Part shown: one piece after another, positions 1 to 5,437 of the stretch
How the letters are laid out: each line of letters starts with the position of its first letter
Numbering within the stretch: the first letter of the stretch is position 1
Program-made: the position numbers and the translations under genes
The notes under the pieces: generated by a model
What the model was told of the DNA's origin: nothing
Database searches by the model: none
The model's input: the letters and a program-made list of their open reading frames with translations, nothing else
Source: an uncultured Alphaproteobacteria bacterium
GTDB lineage: Bacteria > Pseudomonadota > Alphaproteobacteria > Sphingomonadales > Sphingomonadaceae
Direction of reading: 5' to 3'
Length of the DNA stretch: 6,355 nucleotides
NCBI GenBank assembly: GCA_903939555.1
Contig: CAJAHV010000187.1
Location: 1-6,355 of the forward strand

Positions 1-211
1 CGCTGGCGAGTTCGAGCGGGCTCTGGTCTGCCGCCTGATCGACGATGCCACCATCAAGGTGAAGGACGAGTGCACCGCCATCGGGCACACTTAGCGTCGC
101 ACGGCTGTTGAGCGCCGACCAGAGCCCGGCAAAGAATAACAGCAACAGCAACAGAACCAGCAGATCCTTGACCCCGACAAGGAATCGCCATGTGTAACGG
201 ACAAAGGTCAT
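1..211 (-). CDS. sppA: Signal peptide peptidase SppA, N-terminal fragment (runs off left edge)
   Basis: SppA is an inner-membrane serine protease (Ser/Lys dyad, ClpP/crotonase-like fold) that degrades signal peptides released during Sec export. Only the first 70 codons are here, so the catalytic region is not visible. Translation from the ATG at 211 gives a short basic N-terminus with aromatic residues, a transmembrane anchor at about residues 17-36 (a run of seven leucines, LLLLLLFFAGLW in part), then a beta-strand segment GALVLHLDGGIVDQ at residues 46-59. That segment and its distance from the anchor match the start of the SppA fold (E. coli has RGALLLDISGVIVDKP at the same place). The start is supported by GAAGG (complement of 219-223) seven bases upstream. 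The ATG overlaps the TGA of a doubtful upstream ORF as TGATG. The family call rests on anchor plus first strand only; 67K-type SppA is likely, but a short 36K-type is not excluded. Confidence 0.8.
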   Translation of the reverse strand, partial: MTFVRYTWRFLVGVKDLLVLLLLLLFFAGLWSALNSRATLSVPDGGALVLHLDGGIVDQAADQSPLELAS

Positions 212-678
212 CAAAGCGCCTTCAACAGGGTAGAAGAAGGTTCATAGCGGGGGCAAGGGGTAGGCGGCAACATGTGATACTGACGCGCATTGTTGCCGGC
301 AGGCTTCGGCAGGCTAGCATAGCCGTAATGGCATGGACGATAACAGACACGGCTGAACGGGTGCAGAGCCGGGTCACGATTTTTGTAACCGTTTTGGCAG
401 CCATTGCAGGATCGGTTGTTGAGCGACCGATTTATGACATAGGAATTGTCAACTTCGATGGTATCGTCGATGCGCGCGACCAGTTGGGCGCCGCGGTCGT
501 TATCGGCCGGACGTTTATCGCGGGCGGCGAGGTCCTTGTCCCGGGAAGGGCGTGGCAAGCGGGCCGGTCGCGCTCGCAGCGCACACAGCACCCGTCTATC
601 GCGAGTGCCGGTTTTGTCGGTTGGGTTTTGATAAAATCTGTCGAAACTATAAGGGGATGGTCGTGGATGCTTGACCAT
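211..678 (-). CDS. Doubtful hypothetical ORF upstream of sppA; main content of the 212-726 gap
   Basis: No family is recognised. The 155-codon frame is open from an ATG at 678 to a TGA that overlaps the sppA start as TGATG, an arrangement typical of translational coupling. The C-terminal half is Cys-, Asn- and Tyr-rich and contains CNGC, then 17 residues, then CYRPC, loosely like a paired-cysteine metal site. There is no signal peptide or membrane segment. A hand count over codons 27-155 gives GC of roughly 63, 52 and 64 percent at codon positions 1, 2 and 3. This is mildly coding-like, but would look almost the same for a frame in register on the opposite strand. Against it, the ATG lies inside the hairpin at 651-684, AAGGGG abuts the start codon with no spacer, and the first 40 residues look random. 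It could be a real small gene with a later start, a decayed remnant, or chance. Apart from the hairpin and the sppA ribosome binding site I see nothing else in this gap. Confidence 0.22.
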   Translation of the reverse strand: MVKHPRPSPYSFDRFYQNPTDKTGTRDRRVLCALRARPARLPRPSRDKDLAARDKRPADNDRGAQLVARIDDTIEVDNSYVINRSLNNRSCNGCQNGYKNRDPALHPFSRVCYRPCHYGYASLPKPAGNNARQYHMLPPTPCPRYEPSSTLLKAL

Positions 679-684
679 CCCCTT
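651..684 (-). terminator. Probable terminator after the DUF3011 operon
   Basis: A perfect 12-bp inverted repeat (AAGGGGATGGTC / GACCATCCCCTT) flanks a 10-base loop, 42 bases past the stop codon of the minus-strand gene ending at 727. Read on the minus strand, the stem ends in CCCCTT followed by ATAGTTTCG, so the U-tract is poor and termination may be partial or Rho-assisted. The plus-strand side is followed by CTAGCTCTG, with no T-run, and no plus-strand gene leads into it. Its position between the DUF3011 pair and sppA fits an end to the first transcript. Confidence 0.55.
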
Positions 685-726
685 CTAGCTCTGCGCTTCG
701 GCGGCCGACATCAATGCCGGCAGCAT

Positions 727-1569
727 TCAGCCAAATACCAATTCAACGACCTTGGTCGAGGTTGCCCGGCATGAAGTCGTAATATTGCGGGTCTCATCCG
801 GGTAGATGGCTTTCAACTGGAACTTGAAGCGATATCCTCCATTGCCGGGAGCGATATCGTCGAAGCGGTCGACCCGGATCTCGGTTCCGCCGGTCGCGCC
901 AATCTGACGGGCAGCCTCGTTAAGGCAAACACCGAGCGCCGGTCGCGCATCGGGCATGATCCCACCGGTTTCAACGCTTATCCGTGCCGGGCCGGTCGAA
1001 AGGGGGCGTTGCGCAGGTTGCGGCAGGGCCTGCTGCGGTGGCGGAGCATTGACCAGCGTATCCGACTTTTTCTTGCTCTGGCTCAGCAGTGCCAGCAGAC
1101 CTGCTGCGACGACCACTCCACCGATCACCGCTCCGGCTGAAGGCCCGCTATTGTTGTTAGCATTACCGTGATTGCCGCCATTGCGGGTCTGGAATTCAGC
1201 GCGGCAGCCGTTGTCGACCCATATGATGTCGCCGCGCCAACCCCAGCTGCGTCCTTGCTGGCAATTGCCACCCAATTGCCTGGAAAGGCGGACGCCGCCA
1301 CGCGTGTCCGCCCGGCATTCACTGTAGCGATATCCGTTGGATTCGCATCGGATTGTGTCGCCGCTCCAGTTGCCGTTACCGTTCCAATTGCCGCCGTTGC
1401 CGCCAATATTGCCGTAATCCGGCCTTTGGCGGCGGTCCTGAGGCGAAGTGTCGTCAGGCGCCGCCATCCGGTCCCGCACCGCTGCAGGCTGTGCCGCCAC
1501 TGGGGTCACGCCGGCAAAAGCTGTCGTTGCCAGCGCCGTTGCGCAACTGATGGTGATGATCGATCGCAT
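727..1569 (-). CDS. Exported DUF3011 protein with one repeat, a central hydrophobic segment and a C-terminal domain
   Basis: 280 residues; function unknown. Residues 1-26 form a Sec signal peptide with likely cleavage after VAA. A Gly/Asn/Trp-rich linker (52-70) leads to one DUF3011 repeat (about 73-127) with cysteines at 75, 85, 103 and 122, the same 10/18/19 spacing as repeats in the neighbouring gene, plus the conserved QGRSWGW and VDNGCRAEF blocks. Residues 145-163 are hydrophobic and Gly/Ala/Val-rich (AGAVIGGVVVAAGLLALL), followed by SKKKS and a Pro/Gln-rich linker. Residues 195-280 look like a small folded domain with C215 and C267 that could pair. If the hydrophobic segment spans the membrane, the KKK suggests a cytoplasmic C-terminus; a disulfide would instead require a periplasmic location, so topology is open. 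The ATG at 1569 has AGGGG six bases upstream (complement of 1576-1580). It lies 21 bp downstream of the three-repeat gene and is probably cotranscribed with it. Gene and export are confident; function is not. Confidence 0.9.
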   Translation of the reverse strand: MRSIITISCATALATTAFAGVTPVAAQPAAVRDRMAAPDDTSPQDRRQRPDYGNIGGNGGNWNGNGNWSGDTIRCESNGYRYSECRADTRGGVRLSRQLGGNCQQGRSWGWRGDIIWVDNGCRAEFQTRNGGNHGNANNNSGPSAGAVIGGVVVAAGLLALLSQSKKKSDTLVNAPPPQQALPQPAQRPLSTGPARISVETGGIMPDARPALGVCLNEAARQIGATGGTEIRVDRFDDIAPGNGGYRFKFQLKAIYPDETRNITTSCRATSTKVVELVFG

Positions 1570-1590
1570 GGTCAGCCCCTTTTGATGTCG

Positions 1591-2310
1591 TCAATAGATG
1601 CGAAAATGGGCGCGGCAGCCGTTGTTGACCCAGATGCCGCGATTGTCCCAGCCCCAAGTGCGACCCTGGATGCATTCACCGCCGAACACCCGGTCCACGG
1701 TTACACCGCGGTTGATGTTCGCGTTGCAGCGGGCCGGCTGATAGTTGTAACTATAGCATTCGATGATCTTGATATTGCCGGCGTTGCCGCTGGTCCAAGT
1801 GTCGCCATTGCCGTTGACGATGAAATCGGCGCGGCAGCCACCCTTGACCCAGACACTGTTGCGATCAAAATTCCAGTTGCGACCCACTAGGCACTGCGTC
1901 TTGCTAATCTGCCGCGAAACGCGAACGCCGCCGTTGGTGGTCATCGGACACCGTACGGTTCGGTAATCATTGCTCTCACAGCGCACGACCTGGCCATAGC
2001 CGATGCCGGGTGGATGGCCGCTGCCGGGATAGCCGCCGCCAAAGTTCTCGACCCGCACGTCGAAAATGGCGCGACAGCCATTGTTGACGTGGATGCCGCG
2101 CCGGTCGAAGTTCCAGTCCGGCCCTCGGCGACAATTGCCGCCCAGCCTGTCGACAAGGCGAGCATCGACGATATTGGCCACGGGGCATTGGGCAGGCTGG
2201 TAGTTCCACGATTCGCATTTGATGCGGTTGGGGGCCTGGGCGGCTGCTGGCGTTGCCACTGCCAAAAGCATCGCTAATCCGGTCAGTGCCAAACCAAACC
2301 ACTTCAACAT
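1591..2310 (-). CDS. Exported protein made of three DUF3011 repeats
   Basis: 239 residues; function unknown. A signal peptide (about 1-24, hydrophobic core GLALTGLAMLLAVA, PAAAQ near cleavage) is followed almost entirely by three DUF3011 repeats at about residues 30-84, 109-163 and 182-237. Each has four cysteines: 32/42/60/79, 111/121/140/159 and 185/195/213/232, spaced 10, 18 or 19, and 19. Each also has a CxSxxY opening, a G-R/P-x-W-x-(F/W)-D block and a closing GCRAxF. The even cysteine number and export suggest two disulfides per repeat in the periplasm or outside the cell. The linker at 90-106 is Gly/Pro-rich. The protein ends five residues after the last repeat cysteine block (HFRIY). 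The ATG at 2310 has GAGAGGAAG a few bases upstream. It is the first gene of a two-gene unit and lies directly behind a palindromic control region. DUF3011 proteins are known mainly from Proteobacteria, with no established role that I can name. Confidence 0.92.
   Translation of the reverse strand: MLKWFGLALTGLAMLLAVATPAAAQAPNRIKCESWNYQPAQCPVANIVDARLVDRLGGNCRRGPDWNFDRRGIHVNNGCRAIFDVRVENFGGGYPGSGHPPGIGYGQVVRCESNDYRTVRCPMTTNGGVRVSRQISKTQCLVGRNWNFDRNSVWVKGGCRADFIVNGNGDTWTSGNAGNIKIIECYSYNYQPARCNANINRGVTVDRVFGGECIQGRTWGWDNRGIWVNNGCRAHFRIY
1600..2223 (-). repeat. Three DUF3011 repeat units inside one gene
   Basis: The coding repeats lie at about 2059-2223, 1822-1986 and 1600-1767. A fourth related unit is in the next gene at 1189-1353. 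Similarity is visible in DNA as well as protein: 1612-1641 and 2071-2100 share most of the block around cagccgttgttgaccca and end in the same gatgccgcg. The units have otherwise diverged clearly, so this looks like old internal duplication rather than a recent tandem expansion. Confidence 0.85.
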
Positions 2311-2332
2311 GCGCTTCCTCTCACGAGGTTTA

Positions 2333-2352
2333 AATGTTAATATATTAACATT
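2333..2352. promoter_or_regulatory. Perfect 20-bp palindrome, candidate operator of the DUF3011 operon
   Basis: AATGTTAATATATTAACATT reads the same on both strands, with 10-base arms and no mismatch, and the symmetry stops exactly at its ends. It lies 22 bases upstream of the ATG at 2310, in an AT-rich 82-bp gap within GC-rich surroundings. Such a site is typical for a dimeric DNA-binding regulator. The family cannot be named: the ATGT/ACAT arms recall PadR sites, but the spacing here is 10 rather than the usual 8. With no loop and no GC stem it is not a terminator. Confidence 0.5.
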
Positions 2353-2362
2353 ATCAGCACAA
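2334..2362 (-). promoter_or_regulatory. Tentative promoter of the DUF3011 operon
   Basis: On the minus strand TTGTGC (complement of 2357-2362), a 17-base spacer and TAACAT (complement of 2334-2339) form a weak sigma-70-like pair, matching about 3/6 and 4/6 of the consensus. The palindrome covers the spacer and the -10 box, which would suit repression by steric block. The match is weak, and other registers in this AT-rich stretch are possible. Confidence 0.3.
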
Positions 2363-2392
2363 TTTTTGCCTAATGTCTATTCAAAGTAACGT

Positions 2393-3229
2393 TCACAGCC
2401 GCACGCCGGCGGCACCAGCTGTTTCCACGGTAAATTGCCACGCGACCCTGCCCGATCGTGCGCCGCGGCCTGCAGCCCAGGTCAGCGCCGCTTTAGCGTC
2501 GAAGGGCAGCCCGAAGGCGGTGGCGTAATTTCGGCAGATGGCGAGATAATCCTGCTGGTCACAGGCATGAAAACCCAATCGCAAGCCAAAACGATCGGCA
2601 AGTGCCAACTGGTCGTCGGCAACGTCGCGAGGGTTGGCAGGATCGACATCGGCCTCTGCCATGCTCCGAGGCACGAGGTTACGCCGATTGGAGGTGATAG
2701 CCAATCGAACCTGTTCGGGTCGCGCCATCACCCCCCCGTCGAGCAAGGAACGCAGGGCATGAACCAACCCGGCGCCGGCTGCGGCTTCGGTGTCGAGCGA
2801 GACGTCATCGAGAAAGACAGTGAAGCGGCGAGGGCAGTCGGCAAGGCGGGCGAACAGGTCCGGCAATGTGGCAAGATCGGGCTGCGCCACCTGGACAAGC
2901 GCCGTATCGCCACCATCAGCGACCAGTTGTGCATGCACAGCGCGGACCAGCGAACTTTTGCCCATGCCGCGAGCGCCCCACAACAGCACGTCATGCGCTG
3001 GCAGTCCCGCCGCGTGGCGGCGGGCGTTTTCATGCAGGGCGTCGCGCTGGGCATCGACTCCGGCATAAAGCGCAAGCGCCGTGACGCGCGGCGCCGGCAC
3101 CGGGGTAAGCCCGCCGCTGCCCCAAACGAACCAGAACCCGGTTGCGGGGTCGCTCGCAGGCCGGGCAGGTGACAGTCTGTCGGCCAGCCGCTCGATGGCG
3201 GTGGCGATACGGGAAATCGGGCTGGTCAT
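2393..3229 (-). CDS. DUF815 family AAA-type ATP-binding protein
   Basis: 278 residues, close to the usual family length. Walker A is GARGMGKSS at 85-93 (K91, S92), Walker B is FTVFLDDVS at 137-145 (D141, D142), and a sensor-1-like ITSNRRNL follows at 178-185. The family-typical block ADRFGLRLGF (211-220) and the C-terminal GARSGRVAWQF (256-266, sensor-2-like arginines) complete the DUF815 pattern. The usual E-K before the DRFG block is replaced by D-Q. No signal peptide or membrane segment is visible, so it is probably a cytosolic P-loop ATPase; substrate and partners are unknown. The ATG at 3229 has AAGG seven bases upstream (complement of 3237-3240). It points away from yajC-secD-secF, and its stop lies 82 bp before the start of the DUF3011 pair on the same strand. 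No hairpin terminator is visible in that gap, so read-through into the DUF3011 genes is possible. The domain call is confident; the biological role is not. Confidence 0.9.
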   Translation of the reverse strand: MTSPISRIATAIERLADRLSPARPASDPATGFWFVWGSGGLTPVPAPRVTALALYAGVDAQRDALHENARRHAAGLPAHDVLLWGARGMGKSSLVRAVHAQLVADGGDTALVQVAQPDLATLPDLFARLADCPRRFTVFLDDVSLDTEAAAGAGLVHALRSLLDGGVMARPEQVRLAITSNRRNLVPRSMAEADVDPANPRDVADDQLALADRFGLRLGFHACDQQDYLAICRNYATAFGLPFDAKAALTWAAGRGARSGRVAWQFTVETAGAAGVRL

Positions 3230-3479
3230 TTGCCGACCTTAAGCCATGAAGCCTCATGATGGAATTGCGCCGGTCATTCTCTGTTGGAGCACTCCGAAAA
3301 ATGTACCTTCCAAACATCGTAGGCGTACAAATTTTCAAATATACAGCAATTGCTGGCGGGGCAGCGAATTTTGCCGACCGGGATTGCGCATTGCACCGTC
3401 AATCACGACGTTGCGCCAACCGCTACGACAAGCTAGACCGCCGCCTAATCCAACCCGGACCTGAGAAAGCACATTGCCC
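3230..3479. promoter_or_regulatory. Divergent intergenic region between the DUF815 gene and yajC
   Basis: This 250-bp stretch must hold the promoters of both flanking transcription units. It contains an AT-rich patch at about 3328-3351 (including aaatataca) next to a 12-bp palindrome CAGCAATTGCTG at 3344-3355. I could not fit a convincing -35/-10 pair on either strand, and saw no RNA gene or ORF with coding character. Confidence 0.4.
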
Positions 3480-3827
3480 ATGTTTGCATCCCCGGCCTTT
3501 GCTCAGGCGGCTGGAACCGGCGCCGGTTCTGCCACTGCCGGCCTGATCGCTTTTGTACCTTATATTGCGATCTTCGCGATTTTCTATTTCCTGATGATCC
3601 GACCGCAGCAGCAGCGGGCCAAGGCGCACCGCGCCATGATAGATGCGGTCAAGAAGGGGGATGAGGTTGTTACCGGCGGCGGCATCGTCGGCAAGGTTGT
3701 GCGCGTGATGGACGGTGAGGTCGAAATCGATGCCGGCAATAACGTCAAGTTCCGCGTCCTCAAGGGCACGCTGTCTGATGTGCGCGACCGCGCCGTCCCG
3801 GCGGCGGCCAATGATCTGAAGGGCTGA
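3480..3827 (+). CDS. yajC: Sec translocon accessory protein YajC
   Basis: YajC is a small single-span inner-membrane protein that associates with SecD and SecF in the holotranslocon. The 115-residue product has a short Ala/Gly-rich N-terminus (MFASPAFAQA), a membrane span at about residues 22-40 (LIAFVPYIAIFAIFYFLMI), the family hallmark RPQQQR at 41-46, and a cytosolic domain with KKGDEVVTGGGIVGKVV at 58-74. This is the normal family length and order. I chose the ATG at 3480, with GAGAAAG ten bases upstream (3463-3469). An in-frame TTG at 3474 would add two residues and sits only four bases from that site, so it cannot be fully excluded. It is the first gene of yajC-secD-secF; secD follows five bases after the stop. 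Confidence 0.96.
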   Translation: MFASPAFAQAAGTGAGSATAGLIAFVPYIAIFAIFYFLMIRPQQQRAKAHRAMIDAVKKGDEVVTGGGIVGKVVRVMDGEVEIDAGNNVKFRVLKGTLSDVRDRAVPAAANDLKG

Positions 3828-3832
3828 CCGCC

Positions 3833-5428
3833 TTGCTCGACTTTCCTAAGTGGAAGATCTGGGGGATCGTTGCGACCATCGTTGTCGGTTTCTTGTTTGC
3901 TGCGCCCAATTTCATCAGTGAACGCCAAGCGGCGGCATTGCCGGATATGGTGCCGAGCAAGCAGTTGAGCCTCGGGTTGGACCTTCGAGGCGGTTCGCAC
4001 CTGATGCTCGAAGCGTCCACCGACGATGTGCGCAAGACCAAGCTGGAAAGCCTTGAAGAAACGGTCCGAAGTGAATTGCGCCAGGTTTCTGGCGGTGCCA
4101 TCGCCTATACCGACATATCGACGGCCGGCGGCAAGCTAAGTCTGGTCATTACCGATCCGTCTCGGGTTGGTGCCGCAGTCGAGGCATTGCGCAAGGTTAC
4201 GCAGCCGATCTCGGGCCTGACCGGCGTTCGTGATGTCGATGTCAATATCGTTGATGGCAACAAGATCGTGCTTAACGAGACTGACGCCGGCGTTGCGGCC
4301 TCGATCGACAATGCCATGGCCCAGGCGGTCGAAGTCATCCGCAAGCGTATTGACGAACTCGGCACGCGTGAGCCGACGATCGTGCGGCAAGGCGCCAACC
4401 GCATCGTCGTGCAGGTCCCCGGTCTGCAGGATCCGGCGGCGCTGAAGGCGCTGCTCGGCAAGACTGCAAAGCTGGAATTCAAGCTGGTCGATGTGCTGGC
4501 CGATCCGACCGAAGTCGCACAGGGTCGCGCGCCTCCCGGCAGCCAGATCCTGCCCAGCCTCGAAGGCCAGCCCGTTGTCGTCAAACGCCGCGCCATTATC
4601 AGCGGCGACCAGTTGATAGATTCACAGGTCAGTCAGGACCAAAATGGTGCGCCAGCGGTCAGCTTCCGCTTCGATTCCACCGGCGGTCGTCGTTTTGCCC
4701 AGGCAACACAGGAAAATGTCGGCAAGCCCTTCGCGATCATTCTCGATGGCAACGTCATTTCGGCACCCAACATCAACGAGCCTATCCTGGGTGGCTCGGG
4801 CATCATTTCGGGCAATTATACCATCCAGTCGGCCAATGAACTCGCCATCCTACTGAGGTCGGGCAAGCTGCCCGTCGAATTGAAGGTTGTTGAGGAACGC
4901 ACCGTCGGGCCCGATCTTGGCGCCGATTCGATCAGAGCTGGCGCTCTCGCCGGGATTGTCGCGGTGCTCGCGGTGTCGATCATCATGATCGCCACCTATG
5001 GCCGCTTCGGGCTCTATGCCGTGGCGGCGCTGGTCATCAACGTGATGCTTATCCTTGGCGTCATGTCGGTCGGCGGCTTTACCCTGACGCTGCCGGGCAT
5101 TGCCGGCTTGGTGCTGACCATCGGTGCCGCAGTGGATGCCAACGTGCTCATAAACGAGCGCATCCGCGAGGAGCAGCGCAAGGGCCGCGGCGTCATTCCG
5201 TCGGTCGAAGTCGGCTTCCGCGATGCGACGCGGACGATCTGGGACGCCAACAGCCTCAACATCATCGTCGCCATCATCATGTTCATCTTCGGCTCGGGTC
5301 CGATCAAGGGCTTTGCCGTGGTGCTGTCGATCGGCATCGCAACATCGGTGTTCACCGCGGTGACCGTGGTGCGGCTGATGGCCTCGCGCTGGCTCGCCAA
5401 GGCGCGCCCGGCCAGCTTGAGCATTTAG
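3833..5428 (+). CDS. secD: Protein translocase subunit SecD
   Basis: SecD pairs with SecF in an RND-superfamily membrane complex that uses the proton gradient to pull exported proteins forward on the periplasmic side of SecYEG. The 531-residue product has a first membrane span at about 9-27, the conserved LGLDLRGGSHLMLE at 47-60, the large periplasmic P1 region, GKPFAIILDGNVISAPNI at 297-314, and RSGKLPVELKVVEERTVGPDLG at about 342-363. A five-helix C-terminal bundle follows, with GAAVDANVLINERIREE at 431-447; D435 matches the transport-essential aspartate of this motif. DANSLNIIVAII at 471-482 and GPIKGFAVVLSIGIATSVFTA at 489-509 complete it. It is shorter than E. coli SecD (615) but usual for alphaproteobacteria. 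The start is a TTG at 3833, chosen because GAAGGG (3818-3823) lies nine bases upstream and MLDFPKWK fits the family N-terminus. It follows yajC by 5 bp and precedes secF by 9 bp. Confidence 0.97.
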   Translation: MLDFPKWKIWGIVATIVVGFLFAAPNFISERQAAALPDMVPSKQLSLGLDLRGGSHLMLEASTDDVRKTKLESLEETVRSELRQVSGGAIAYTDISTAGGKLSLVITDPSRVGAAVEALRKVTQPISGLTGVRDVDVNIVDGNKIVLNETDAGVAASIDNAMAQAVEVIRKRIDELGTREPTIVRQGANRIVVQVPGLQDPAALKALLGKTAKLEFKLVDVLADPTEVAQGRAPPGSQILPSLEGQPVVVKRRAIISGDQLIDSQVSQDQNGAPAVSFRFDSTGGRRFAQATQENVGKPFAIILDGNVISAPNINEPILGGSGIISGNYTIQSANELAILLRSGKLPVELKVVEERTVGPDLGADSIRAGALAGIVAVLAVSIIMIATYGRFGLYAVAALVINVMLILGVMSVGGFTLTLPGIAGLVLTIGAAVDANVLINERIREEQRKGRGVIPSVEVGFRDATRTIWDANSLNIIVAIIMFIFGSGPIKGFAVVLSIGIATSVFTAVTVVRLMASRWLAKARPASLSI

Positions 5429-5437
5429 GAAACTGCA

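Noticed and set aside
222..404. A 60-codon minus-strand frame with a hydrophobic, signal-like look just before sppA
   Set aside because: No ribosome binding site, no good cleavage site or charge pattern, and it overlaps the other open frame here; most likely chance.
190..774. A long open frame on the plus strand (194 codons) through the gap and into the 3' end of the DUF3011 gene
   Set aside because: No ribosome binding site at its start, no recognisable family, and it runs antisense into a real gene. It is in register with the minus-strand frame at 211-678, which explains its openness.
1168..1890. A 240-codon plus-strand frame rich in Ala, Val and Asp
   Set aside because: It lies antisense to both DUF3011 genes and spans their junction. 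Its composition is what results from reading GC-rich coding DNA backwards.
2435..3172. A 245-codon plus-strand frame opposite the DUF815 ATPase
   Set aside because: The minus strand carries intact Walker A, Walker B and family motifs; the plus frame has no recognisable domain or start signal.
3230..3479. Possible tRNA or small RNA in the divergent intergenic region
   Set aside because: No cloverleaf, T-loop sequence or terminator-like hairpin could be found on either strand.
4105..4596. A 163-codon minus-strand frame inside secD
   Set aside because: It is antisense to the well-conserved periplasmic region of SecD and low-complexity Ser/Thr/Arg-rich, a typical shadow.
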